Both the position numbers and the translations under genes were made by a program. Shown one piece after another: positions 1 to 7,058 of a stretch of 34,831 nt of DNA; the stretch's first letter is position 1, and the number at the start of each line of letters is the position of its first letter. Below the pieces are notes generated by a model. The model was not told the origin of the DNA. It searched no databases and saw only the letters and a program-made list of their open reading frames with translations. The stretch is from Thiopontia sp964415865 (GTDB lineage Bacteria; Pseudomonadota; Gammaproteobacteria; GCF-002020875), in contig CAYQBY010000016.1 of NCBI GenBank assembly GCA_964415865.1, positions 1-34,831 on the forward strand, written 5' to 3'.

Positions 1-53
1 GTACTTGGCTACGAACTAAGGTGTCGGAGGTTCGAATCCTTCCGGGCGCGCCA
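1..53 (+). tRNA. tRNA-Arg(ACG), 5' end outside the window
   Basis: Only the 3' two thirds is present. The anticodon stem pairs 4-8 with 16-20 (one G-T pair) around the loop CTACGAA, putting anticodon ACG at 11-13. The T stem pairs 26-30 with 38-42 around TTCGAAT. The acceptor 3' strand is CGGGCGC (43-49), followed by discriminator G and an encoded CCA at 51-53. ACG reads CGU and, after deamination of A34 to inosine, CGC and CGA. The deaminase TadA is encoded at 10085 in this same window. Confidence 0.93.
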
Positions 54-66
54 AACAAGGCATTTT

Positions 67-103
67 AAACAGGAACTTACTTAATCGTGGGTTCCTGTTT
101 TTC
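67..103 (+). terminator. Rho-independent terminator of the tRNA-Arg transcript
   Basis: A perfect 10-bp inverted repeat pairs AAACAGGAAC (67-76) with GTTCCTGTTT (91-100) across a 14-nt loop and runs into a T-rich stretch. It lies 14 nt after the tRNA CCA. On the other strand the stem is followed by TTTAAAATG, so weak function for the minus-strand hemerythrin gene is also possible. Confidence 0.8.
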
Positions 104-115
104 TTTGTTGATCCC

Positions 116-523
116 CTACATGACCTCGGAAAGGTATGACCCTAGATCCATATCGGCCCCCAGGATATGACCAGTTAACCACTGTTCCAGAAATTCGATA
201 TCCTTGGTGGAGACTGGATTACCGTCATACTTAATCTTCTGTTGCAGGTTTTTGGCGCTCTCAATCAAATCAGCATGTTCCTGTTTGTGTTCTCTGATTC
301 CCTCATATCCATACTTCACCATTAATCTCTCTTCGTGTCTGAAATGCCAAATTGTGCAACTTATAAGCTCTTCAATCACTGCATCAACATAGCTTTGAGC
401 ATCATTTTCTGTCACTGAGTGGATGAGAATATTGAAGAGTTCAACGAGCTTGCGATGATCCTCATCTATCTCTTCTACTTGAACACCAAGTGAATCATCC
501 CAGATTAAATTTTCCACAAGCAT
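116..523 (-). CDS. Bacteriohemerythrin (non-haem di-iron O2-binding protein)
   Basis: A small cytosolic four-helix protein that should bind O2 at a di-iron centre; in bacteria such proteins act in O2 storage, delivery or sensing. Counting from an upstream GTG at 526, all ligands are visible: H24, H61 and E65 (in HFRHEE), H80 and H84 (in HKQEH), H120 and D125 (in HILGADMD). About 135 residues is the normal single-domain length, with no sensor or output domain attached. The start is uncertain: ATG at 523 is used here, but GGAG at 526-529 is better spaced for GTG at 517. The gene is monocistronic, next to a tRNA terminator. Upstream is a plausible promoter with an FNR-like palindrome, suggesting low-oxygen induction (inference). 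Confidence 0.92.
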   Translation of the reverse strand: MLVENLIWDDSLGVQVEEIDEDHRKLVELFNILIHSVTENDAQSYVDAVIEELISCTIWHFRHEERLMVKYGYEGIREHKQEHADLIESAKNLQQKIKYDGNPVSTKDIEFLEQWLTGHILGADMDLGSYLSEVM

Positions 524-551
524 CACTCCAGATTAGTGCTTTTGTAATAAC

Positions 552-600
552 CTCAATAAGGATAGGAGAATAAACTGTAACTTTCAATGATCTATATCAT
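552..600 (-). promoter_or_regulatory. Promoter of the bacteriohemerythrin gene with an FNR-like site
   Basis: Read on the minus strand, TTGAAA (587-582) and TATCCT (564-559) are 17 nt apart, predicting a start near 552. The inverted repeat ATGAT-N4-ATCAT at 587-600 is centred on 593.5, which is -41.5 from that start: the classic position for a class II FNR/CRP-family activator. Each half-site differs from the FNR half TTGAT in its first base. Promoter and regulator are inferred from sequence only. Confidence 0.45.
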
Positions 601-723
601 ATGTATTGTTCTACCACGATATCTGAAAGTATTTACATCTTTCCTGAATTGGATATTCACTGATGAAATATTAGCTAAAACTGATATTGAGATATGCCAA
701 GTTCCTGTACAATACAAACCAAT

Positions 724-751
724 AGGCTGCCCATTGTGGCGGCCTTTTTTT
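724..751 (+). terminator. Orphan intrinsic terminator ahead of the SulP gene
   Basis: AGGCTGCC (724-731) pairs with GGCGGCCT (738-745), with one G-T pair and a 6-nt loop, and is followed by seven T (745-751). It points in the plus direction and ends 32 nt before the ATG at 784. No plus-strand gene lies between the tRNA terminator and this hairpin. It may end a small RNA or act as an attenuator for the transporter operon. A weak promoter-like pair, TTGAGA (687-692) and TACAAT (708-713), has only a 15-nt spacer. Confidence 0.7.
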
Positions 752-783
752 AACCGCGTCAAAATAATTATCAGGAATCTATT

Positions 784-2313
784 ATGTTTCAGTTAGGTTG
801 CGTCAGTAGAGTCTGTTTTAAAAATGAGATCCTCTCTGGATTAACCGTTGCTCTGGCTCTGGTTCCCGAGGCAGTTGCATTCTCTTTTGTGGCCGGGGTT
901 GAGCCACTTGTTGGCCTCTATGCAGCCTTTATGGTGGGTTTGCTTGCGGCGATCTTTGGCGGTCGCCCTGGAATGATCTCTGGCGCCACTGGTGCCATGG
1001 CTGTGGTGATGGTTTCACTGGTTGCTGATCATGGGGTTGAATATCTATTTGCCGCTGTGGTGTTGACGGGAGCCATTCAGATTACGGTCGGCATTATGCG
1101 ACTTGGAAAGTATATCCGTATTGTTCCTCATCCGGTTATGCTCGGTTTTGTGAACGGATTGGCGATTGTTATCTTTCTTGCACAATTACAACATTTTCAG
1201 TTCTCTACACCAGATGGTGGCATGGCATGGATGAGTGGTAACCCCATGATGCTGTTTGCAGGTCTGATCATTCTAACCATGGCGATTATCCATTATCTTC
1301 CAAAATTGACGGGGGCATTCCCTGCTTCACTGGCAGCTATTCTTGTGGTCTCCTTGTTGGTTATTGGTCTGGATCTGGATACCAAGCGGGTTGCTGACCT
1401 TGCCTCTATTGAGGGCGGACTGCCGATTTTTCATATTCCTATGGTTCCATTGAGTTGGGAGACCATCTATATAATTTTTCCATACGCCATAATCCTTGCT
1501 GCAGTTGGATTGATTGAATCACTATTAACTCTCACTTTGATTGATGAGGTAACCGATACTCGTGGTCAGGGCAATCGTGAGTGTGTGGGGCAGGGGATTG
1601 CCAATAGTGTTACGGGCCTTTTTGGGGGCATGGGAGGTTGTGCCATGATTGGTCAGAGCATGATTAATGTTAACTCTGGCGGTCGTCAACGCCTCTCTGG
1701 CATATCGGCTGCACTCTTCTTATTGGCTTTTATCCTTTTTGCCTCTGATTTGATTGAGGCAATTCCACTGGCTGCTCTGGTAGGGGTAATGTTCATGGTG
1801 GTGTTGGGAACATTTGAGTGGTCCAGTTTTCGTATTATGAGAAAGATCCCAACTACGGATGCTTTTGTGCTGATCCTTGTCTCTGGCGTCACGGTTGCCA
1901 CGGATCTGGCAATCGCAGTTGTTGTAGGGGTTATTGTTTCAGCTCTGATATTTGCCTGGGAGCATGCCAGCCATATAAATATTGAGCAGCAGGATGATGA
2001 GGATGGTGCAAGAATCTATGAGCTGAATGGTCCACTATTTTTTGGTTCGGTCAAAAACTTCCTTGATCTATTTGATCCTGTTGATGACCCTGACGAGGTT
2101 ATTCTAGAGTTCCGTAACTCTCGCGTTGCCGACCACTCTGCAATTGAGGCGATTGATACTCTGGCTGAGAAATATATTCGTGCAGGCAAGAAGCTGCATC
2201 TGCGCCATCTGAGCCCCGAGTGCCGTATTCTTCTGCACAAGGCTGGTGATCTGGTGGAAGTGAATCTTCTGGAGGATCCGGTCTATCACGTTGCAGATGA
2301 TGAGCTTGCGTAG
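784..2313 (+). CDS. SulP-family anion transporter with C-terminal STAS domain
   Basis: An inner-membrane anion carrier. SulP members move sulfate, bicarbonate or dicarboxylates with H+ or Na+; the substrate cannot be read from sequence. The first ~385 residues are a string of hydrophobic helices with SulP hallmarks: LALVPEAVAFSFVAGV near residue 25 and the GG(R)PGMISGATGAMAVV stretch near 60-75. A cytosolic STAS domain occupies about 405-500, containing VADHSAIEAI where anti-sigma antagonists carry their phosphorylatable serine region. At 509 residues it is one of the shorter SulP forms. The start has AGGA 7 nt upstream. It leads a run of plus-strand genes with yajQ 39 nt downstream. Confidence 0.9.
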   Translation: MFQLGCVSRVCFKNEILSGLTVALALVPEAVAFSFVAGVEPLVGLYAAFMVGLLAAIFGGRPGMISGATGAMAVVMVSLVADHGVEYLFAAVVLTGAIQITVGIMRLGKYIRIVPHPVMLGFVNGLAIVIFLAQLQHFQFSTPDGGMAWMSGNPMMLFAGLIILTMAIIHYLPKLTGAFPASLAAILVVSLLVIGLDLDTKRVADLASIEGGLPIFHIPMVPLSWETIYIIFPYAIILAAVGLIESLLTLTLIDEVTDTRGQGNRECVGQGIANSVTGLFGGMGGCAMIGQSMINVNSGGRQRLSGISAALFLLAFILFASDLIEAIPLAALVGVMFMVVLGTFEWSSFRIMRKIPTTDAFVLILVSGVTVATDLAIAVVVGVIVSALIFAWEHASHINIEQQDDEDGARIYELNGPLFFGSVKNFLDLFDPVDDPDEVILEFRNSRVADHSAIEAIDTLAEKYIRAGKKLHLRHLSPECRILLHKAGDLVEVNLLEDPVYHVADDELA

Positions 2314-2352
2314 TTAAATACTGCTTTCAGTAAACATGATGGGAGAGAAGGG

Positions 2353-2835
2353 ATGCCTTCATTTGATACGGTTTCGGAAGTTGATCTGCATGAGGTGACC
2401 AATGCAGTAGATCAAGCCAACAGGGAGATCAGCAACCGTTTTGATCTTAAGAATACAGGGGCCACGATTGAGCAGAATGAGTCTGATCTGTTAATCAAGG
2501 CAGATCAGGAGTTCCAGCTTCATCAGGTTATGGATATCCTGAGGGGCAAGATGGCTAAACGCGGGGTTGATGCAGATGCTCTGACCCCTGGTGATATTGA
2601 GACCAATATCAGTGAGGCGCGGCAGACTGTTGCAATTGTGCAGGGTATCGACCAGCCCACTGCAAAGAAAATTGTCAAAACCATCAAACAGTCCAAGATC
2701 AAGGTGCAGGCGGCCATTCAGGGGGATAAAGTTAGGGTTACCGGAAAGAAGAGGGATGATCTGCAATCTGTCATGTCCCTGTTGCGCGAGGAGAAGTTTC
2801 CAGTTCCCCTGCAGTTTGATAATTTTCGAGACTAA
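2353..2835 (+). CDS. yajQ: YajQ family nucleotide-binding protein
   Basis: A 160-residue cytosolic protein of the YajQ (UPF0234) family; members from Xanthomonas and Pseudomonas bind cyclic di-GMP, and others have been reported to bind nucleotides or RNA. Family marks are the start MPSFDTVSEVDLHEVTNAVD, NRFDLKNT near residue 30, the middle stretch KIVKTIKQSKIKVQAAIQGD, and the C-terminal FPVPLQFDNFRD. The length is exactly that of the family. A strong ribosome site (GGGAGAG) precedes the ATG. Whether this copy binds c-di-GMP is not visible here. Confidence 0.95.
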   Translation: MPSFDTVSEVDLHEVTNAVDQANREISNRFDLKNTGATIEQNESDLLIKADQEFQLHQVMDILRGKMAKRGVDADALTPGDIETNISEARQTVAIVQGIDQPTAKKIVKTIKQSKIKVQAAIQGDKVRVTGKKRDDLQSVMSLLREEKFPVPLQFDNFRD

Positions 2836-2844
2836 TTTCGTACT

Positions 2845-3318
2845 GTGTTGATCCATATCTCTCTCTCCCAGCAGCAGCTTTGTCTGGATAGAGAAGGGAG
2901 GCAGCACTGTTTTTCGGTTTCAACTGCTGTTAATGGTGCGGGTGAGCAGATGGGTAGTGAGTGCACTCCCAGAGGCGCACACCATGTTCGTATAAAGATT
3001 GGCGATAGTTGTCCTGAAGGTACTGTATTTGTTGGGCGCCGAACAACCGGTGAGATATATAATCAGAAGATAGCCGAACAACATCCTGAGAGAGACTGGA
3101 TTTTAACCAGAATTCTCTGGTTAAGCGGTGATGATATTGGGGTGAATCGTGGGGGGGAGGTCGATACCCTGAGACGAATGATCTATATTCACGGTACACC
3201 AGAGCATGAACCAATGGGAGTGCCCATGTCTCATGGTTGTATAAGAATGCGTAATAGTGATCTGGTGATGCTGTTTGATATGGTTGATGCTGGAACAGAT
3301 GTCCTGATTGAGGATTAG
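2845..3318 (+). CDS. YkuD-fold L,D-transpeptidase/L,D-carboxypeptidase, no signal peptide
   Basis: The whole 157-residue protein is one YkuD catalytic domain, with the active site at HGTPE (H116) and SHGCIRM (S129, H130, G131, C132). Classical L,D-transpeptidases act in the periplasm and carry an export signal; here the domain begins at once (VLIHISLSQQQLCLD) with no hydrophobic N-terminus. Established work describes cytosolic YkuD enzymes of Acinetobacter and Vibrio that trim the terminal D-Ala from recycled muropeptides. Position 4 nt ahead of nagZ fits that recycling role better than cross-linking (inference). The start is GTG at 2845; TTG at 2848 is an alternative. It follows yajQ by 9 nt. 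Confidence 0.85.
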   Translation: MLIHISLSQQQLCLDREGRQHCFSVSTAVNGAGEQMGSECTPRGAHHVRIKIGDSCPEGTVFVGRRTTGEIYNQKIAEQHPERDWILTRILWLSGDDIGVNRGGEVDTLRRMIYIHGTPEHEPMGVPMSHGCIRMRNSDLVMLFDMVDAGTDVLIED

Positions 3319-3322
3319 AGGT

Positions 3323-4372
3323 ATGAGTTTAGGTCCAGTAATGGTTGATATTGAGGGCATTGAGCTCTCCTCGGAGGACCGAGAGCTACTTGCTGATCCT
3401 CGTGTAGGAGGAATTATTCTCTTTAGCCGCAACTACCACTCTCCTGAACAGCTAACCAGTCTCTGTGGTGAGATCCACCAAATTCGTACTCCACGCCTAT
3501 TGATTGGTGTAGATCATGAAGGTGGGCGTGTTCAGCGTTTCCGTGAAGGGTTTACAGAAATTCCACCAATGGCACGATTTGGAAAACTGTTTGATCAGAA
3601 TCCAAAACAGGCTTATCTTGAGACAGAATCTGCCGGATGGTTGATGGCTGTTGAGCTCTCATCATGCGGAGTGGATTTTAGCTTTGCACCAGTGCTTGAT
3701 CTATCACACGGAGTAAGTGGTGTTATTGGAGACCGAGCCTTTCACCGTAAACCTCAGGTTGTCTCATCATTGGCACAGAGTTGGATGCGAGGAATGCACA
3801 GAGCAGGGATGGGGGCAGTTGGAAAACATTTTCCTGGTCATGGTGGAGTCAAGGCAGATTCTCATGTTGCAGTTCCGGTAGATGATCGCTCCATGGCAGA
3901 CCTGACTACAGATGACATTATCCCCTTTGAACGGATGGTGCAGTATGGCATGGAGGGGGTTATGCCGGCACATGTATACTACAGCTCGATTGATCCAGAG
4001 CACCCAGCCGGTTTTTCTTCATTCTGGCTGCAAAATGTGTTGCGTGGACGTCTCGGTTTTAATGGAGCTATTTTCAGTGATGACTTAAGTATGGAAGGGG
4101 CTGGTCTGATTGGTGACTATCCGGCAAGAGCTGAGGCAGCCCTGGAGGCAGGGTGCGATATGGTGCTGGTATGTAACCACCGCAACCATGCCGTAGAGGT
4201 GGTCGACTCGCTCTCTCCTCAGGGCAATCCGTTAGGTACAGCACGGCTGGTAAGGCTGCATGGTAGAACAGAAGTTAATAGGGAAAAATTGCTCAACAGT
4301 GACAACTGGCGCCAGGCAGTTGAGAGGATGCATGGTTTGGAAGATATTCATACAGAGGAGATGGAGTTGTGA
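3323..4372 (+). CDS. nagZ: Beta-N-acetylhexosaminidase NagZ
   Basis: A family GH3 cytosolic enzyme that removes GlcNAc from GlcNAc-anhydroMurNAc peptides during peptidoglycan recycling; its products feed AmpC beta-lactamase signalling in some relatives. Visible marks are GPVMVDIEG at the N-terminus, IGVDHEGGRVQRF (61-73), GDRAF, KHFPGHG (168-174, the mobile Asp/His loop follows) and FSDDLSMEGA (251-260) containing the nucleophilic aspartate. The 349 residues match E. coli NagZ (341). An upstream in-frame TTG at 3308 exists, but ATG at 3323 has GAGG 9 nt ahead and gives the family N-terminus. The stop overlaps the hpt start. Confidence 0.96.
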   Translation: MSLGPVMVDIEGIELSSEDRELLADPRVGGIILFSRNYHSPEQLTSLCGEIHQIRTPRLLIGVDHEGGRVQRFREGFTEIPPMARFGKLFDQNPKQAYLETESAGWLMAVELSSCGVDFSFAPVLDLSHGVSGVIGDRAFHRKPQVVSSLAQSWMRGMHRAGMGAVGKHFPGHGGVKADSHVAVPVDDRSMADLTTDDIIPFERMVQYGMEGVMPAHVYYSSIDPEHPAGFSSFWLQNVLRGRLGFNGAIFSDDLSMEGAGLIGDYPARAEAALEAGCDMVLVCNHRNHAVEVVDSLSPQGNPLGTARLVRLHGRTEVNREKLLNSDNWRQAVERMHGLEDIHTEEMEL

Positions 4373-4917
4373 GCGTATCACTAACAGAGGTCGAGCAGGT
4401 TCGTAGAGAGGCAGATTGCCTCTGGAGTAGTGAGGAGGTTGAGGCTTCAATTGATCAAATGGCTGAAACCCTTAGTGAGAGAGTGGCACAGAGCCATCCT
4501 CTTTTGCTAACAGTCATGAACGGGGCTGTGATACCTATGGGATATTTGCTGACCCGTCTAGATTTTCCACTTCAGGTTGATTACGTCCATGCTACACGTT
4601 ATGGCAAGGAGCTTGTAGGCGGGACCCTGGAATGGATTGCCCGTCCCCGAATCTCACTGGAAGGACGTACTGTTGTCATTGTTGATGATATCCATGATGA
4701 GGGTGGCACTCTCGAGGCCTTAAGAATATGGGCACAGGAGCAGGGGGCGGAAGAGGTGATCACAGTAACACTGGTTACCAAACTACATGATCGCAAGATT
4801 GCTCCTCCGTCAGACTTTAATGCATTGACTGTTCCTGATCGCTATGTGTTTGGTTTTGGGATGGACTACAAGGGATATCTGAGAAATCTTCCTGGAATTT
4901 ATGCCTTAAGTGAGTAG
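4369..4917 (+). CDS. hpt: Hypoxanthine-guanine phosphoribosyltransferase
   Basis: A type I phosphoribosyltransferase that converts hypoxanthine or guanine plus PRPP to IMP or GMP. The PRPP loop VVIVDDIHDEGGTL is at 102-115; the pyrophosphate-side loop VMNGAVIPMGYL is at 49-60; the base-binding C-terminus has RYVFGFGMDYKGYLRNLPGI. Its 182 residues are typical. The start is GTG at 4369, overlapping the nagZ TGA (GTGA), which implies translational coupling. Gammaproteobacterial nagZ-hpt pairs are familiar. It joins guaB, guaA and relA in the guanine nucleotide theme of this window. Confidence 0.93.
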   Translation: MSVSLTEVEQVRREADCLWSSEEVEASIDQMAETLSERVAQSHPLLLTVMNGAVIPMGYLLTRLDFPLQVDYVHATRYGKELVGGTLEWIARPRISLEGRTVVIVDDIHDEGGTLEALRIWAQEQGAEEVITVTLVTKLHDRKIAPPSDFNALTVPDRYVFGFGMDYKGYLRNLPGIYALSE

Positions 4918-4985
4918 GGATAGTCAGAGAATTGCTGACCATTCTCCGTTGAGCAGGCGCTATCTATGTCTGATTCAGAGCTTCC

Positions 4986-6326
4986 TTAGCCAACCTCTGG
5001 ATGCGTGTCGGTAACCTTGCTGGTAACTGCTCCCTGTTGCAGTTTTGTCCTGATAAGATCACCACTCCGTAATGCGGTTGCATCCTGAACAATATCTCCT
5101 GTGTCAGTAGTTGTTACGCTATAGCCACGTGAAAGAGTTGAAAGTGGGCTGAGCATATCAAGAGCATGTGAGATTGAGGAGAGCTCAGATCCACGATTCT
5201 GCAGGTAATGATGAGCAGCCTGTGCAAGCTGTTGATGTTGTCTCTGTAACTGCTGTTTTAATCTATATATCTTCTCTACTGGATTCAGGTGTTGGAGTCG
5301 AAGCTCCATACGATCCAGTAACACCTTTCTGCTATTAATGGTCTCGCGCTGTATGTTGCGGAGTTGTCGCTCTCCATCATCTAACCGTTGTGCAAACTGC
5401 CTGATTCGTTCGCGGGGGTGACGCAGTTGGCGTTTTAATCCACCAAGATGGATGGATAAGGTGTCTAGTTTTCTTCCAATTTCTCTAGATAGGCGTTGTT
5501 CCAGGTGGGTTAGGTTGTCTAGCTGATCATCCTTGTCTGGCGACACCAATTCAGCAGCAGCAGATGGTGTAGCAGCTCTTTGGTCAGCAACAAAATCCGC
5601 TATGGTGAAATCTGTTTCATGACCAACTGCGGAGATGGTAGGAATTGAGCAACCATGGATGGCCCTTGCTACACTCTCTTCATTGAAGCTCCAGAGATCC
5701 TCAATTGATCCGCCTCCACGGGTGATGATCAGAAGATCGCATTCAGCACGTTGCTGAGCATTATTAAGCGCATCAATAATTTCACCCTCTGCGGATAATC
5801 CCTGAACAGATGTGGGGTATAAAACTATCGGTAGCGCAGGAAATCGCCGTTTGAGGACCGTTAGAATATCGTGAATGGCTGCGCCAGAAGGGGAGCTGAT
5901 AATGCCGATCTTCCTGGGGAAAGATGGAATGGTTTGTTTGCGACTTTCATCAAATAGCCCTTCCTCAGCAAGTTTTTTCTTGAGCGCATCAAAAGCTCGC
6001 TGTCGCGCACCTTCTCCACTCTCTTTCATGTGTTCGGCTATGAGCTGATAGTCGCCCCTAGCCTCATATAGGCTTACTGTGCCACGAACCTCTACATGCT
6101 GGCCACTCTCTGGACGAAAACGAATCTTGTTGAGTCGACTGCGAAACATGGCGCAGCGTATCTGCGCCTGATCATCTTTCAGAGTAAAATATATATGCCC
6201 GGATGAGGGGCGAGATAGATTGGAGATCTCACCTTCAACCCAGAGGGTTGTGAAATTCTGTTCCAGCAGAAAACGCGCCTCCCGGTTAAGCTGGGAGACG
6301 GTTATTACCTTACGGTCAAAATCCAG
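4986..6326 (-). CDS. xseA: Exodeoxyribonuclease VII large subunit, non-canonical start
   Basis: The large subunit of ExoVII, which with XseB degrades single-stranded DNA from both ends. The first ATG in frame (6149) would lose the N-terminal OB domain, because the translation upstream of it continues the family: ITVSQLNREARFLL, WVEGEISNLSRPSSGHIYF, LKDDQAQIRCAMF. No ATG, GTG or TTG lies in frame between the TAG at 6338-6336 and 6149. CTG at 6326-6324, six nt after AGAGA, is the best candidate and gives 446 residues (E. coli 456); ATA at 6305 is a poorer one. Downstream marks are GIISSPSGAAIHDIL, the catalytic-core stretch LIITRGGGSIEDLW and AVGHETDFTIADFVADQRAATPSAAAE. Two coiled-coil arms follow. 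xseA near divergent guaB is also the E. coli arrangement. Confidence 0.9.
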   Translation of the reverse strand: MDFDRKVITVSQLNREARFLLEQNFTTLWVEGEISNLSRPSSGHIYFTLKDDQAQIRCAMFRSRLNKIRFRPESGQHVEVRGTVSLYEARGDYQLIAEHMKESGEGARQRAFDALKKKLAEEGLFDESRKQTIPSFPRKIGIISSPSGAAIHDILTVLKRRFPALPIVLYPTSVQGLSAEGEIIDALNNAQQRAECDLLIITRGGGSIEDLWSFNEESVARAIHGCSIPTISAVGHETDFTIADFVADQRAATPSAAAELVSPDKDDQLDNLTHLEQRLSREIGRKLDTLSIHLGGLKRQLRHPRERIRQFAQRLDDGERQLRNIQRETINSRKVLLDRMELRLQHLNPVEKIYRLKQQLQRQHQQLAQAAHHYLQNRGSELSSISHALDMLSPLSTLSRGYSVTTTDTGDIVQDATALRSGDLIRTKLQQGAVTSKVTDTHPEVG

Positions 6327-6335
6327 GAGGTATCT

Positions 6336-6869
6336 CTACTGTGGTGATACTGTGACCCTGATACGCATACTGTCACTTGGGGCACGATTCATCTTGGTGG
6401 TGAATTCATGGCCACCATAACTATAGGTGACAAGGTAGTGAGATAGTTCACTCTTCTCCTCGGTCTCATAGATGGTCTCACAACGCTCAACCTCTTCATA
6501 ACGACCGGTTTTCCCTCCAGCACGAGCCCTTTCCGAGTCATTAGCGACAGATGCTCCCAAGGCAGCGCCCGCAATGGTCATGGCGTCTTTTCCGCGCCCT
6601 CTACCAAACTGGTTGCCGAGAACTCCACCCAAAAGGCCTCCAACCAGCTCGTTGGTGTAACTTCCATCTGATGGCCCAGGCGTAGTAACCCTGACTGTCT
6701 CAGTCCAGCATTTTTCAACAGGTTTTCTGATGGTGTAGTTGCGCTCTACTGCCTCAACATTGTTTACCGTAGCCCAATCGGTGAAACCTGCAGACAGTGC
6801 AACCTCTGACATGGAGAACATCGATGCGGCGATTAAAACAGGAGCTATTTTTATGGTTTTTAGATTCAT
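6336..6869 (-). CDS. Exported glycine-zipper (17 kDa antigen-like) protein
   Basis: A 177-residue envelope protein. Residues 1-27 form a signal peptide (MNLKTIKIAPVLIAA, ending ALSA-G); there is no lipobox cysteine. Residues 76-110 are a glycine zipper (LVGGLLGGVLGNQFGRGRG then IAGAALGASVAN), the hallmark of the Rick_17kDa_Anti/2TM glycine-zipper family, usually outer-membrane associated. C54 and C130 flank the zipper and could form a disulfide. ATG at 6869 is chosen over the further upstream start at 6911 because GAGG lies 8 nt ahead of it and it begins the signal peptide. Its stop TAG is in frame with xseA and only 9 nt before the probable xseA start. Function unknown. Confidence 0.82.
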   Translation of the reverse strand: MNLKTIKIAPVLIAASMFSMSEVALSAGFTDWATVNNVEAVERNYTIRKPVEKCWTETVRVTTPGPSDGSYTNELVGGLLGGVLGNQFGRGRGKDAMTIAGAALGASVANDSERARAGGKTGRYEEVERCETIYETEEKSELSHYLVTYSYGGHEFTTKMNRAPSDSMRIRVTVSPQ

Positions 6870-6912
6870 GGCTATATCCTCGTTTCTGTTCAAAAGCCTC
6901 TTACAAGGCAAC

Positions 6913-6946
6913 TGTTCCCATTATAGTCCAAACAGAGGATAGTAAA
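6913..6946 (-). promoter_or_regulatory. Promoter of the glycine-zipper/xseA pair
   Basis: On the minus strand TATAAT occupies 6925-6920 and TTTACT 6946-6941 with a 15-nt spacer, predicting a start near 6913 and a leader of about 44 nt. The -10 is perfect and the -35 is four of six with short spacing. Confidence 0.4.
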
Positions 6947-6991
6947 AGCGAACCCCACTATTTCCGCATATCTTTATTTCACAACCTGAAT

Positions 6992-7030
6992 TTCTGTAAT
7001 TTATGCGTCTGGTCATTTATAATTCGCGCC
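6992..7030 (+). promoter_or_regulatory. guaB promoter with GC-rich discriminator
   Basis: A perfect TATAAT lies at 7018-7023 and is followed by TCGCGCC, a GC-rich discriminator between the -10 and the likely start near 7030. The -35 is weak (no good match at 16-18 nt). A strong -10 with a GC-rich discriminator and a poor -35 is the pattern of promoters repressed by (p)ppGpp and DksA, and E. coli guaB is under stringent control; regulation here is an inference. Confidence 0.5.
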
Positions 7031-7058
7031 TTTCATCCCCGGATTATTGGAGTACGCC

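Noticed and set aside
587..796. 69-codon plus-strand open frame ahead of the SulP gene
   Set aside because: It runs through the terminator hairpin at 724-751 and into the SulP start, has no ribosome site and an unconvincing composition.
3308..3322. TTG at 3308 as the nagZ start
   Set aside because: It overlaps the previous gene, and ATG at 3323 has the better ribosome site and gives the family N-terminus.
4918..4985. Inverted repeat GTCAG...CTGAC between hpt and xseA as a shared terminator
   Set aside because: The stem is 5 bp with no T run on either strand.
4986..6149. ATG at 6149 as the start of xseA
   Set aside because: It would remove about 60 residues of conserved N-terminal OB domain that is clearly encoded upstream in the same frame.
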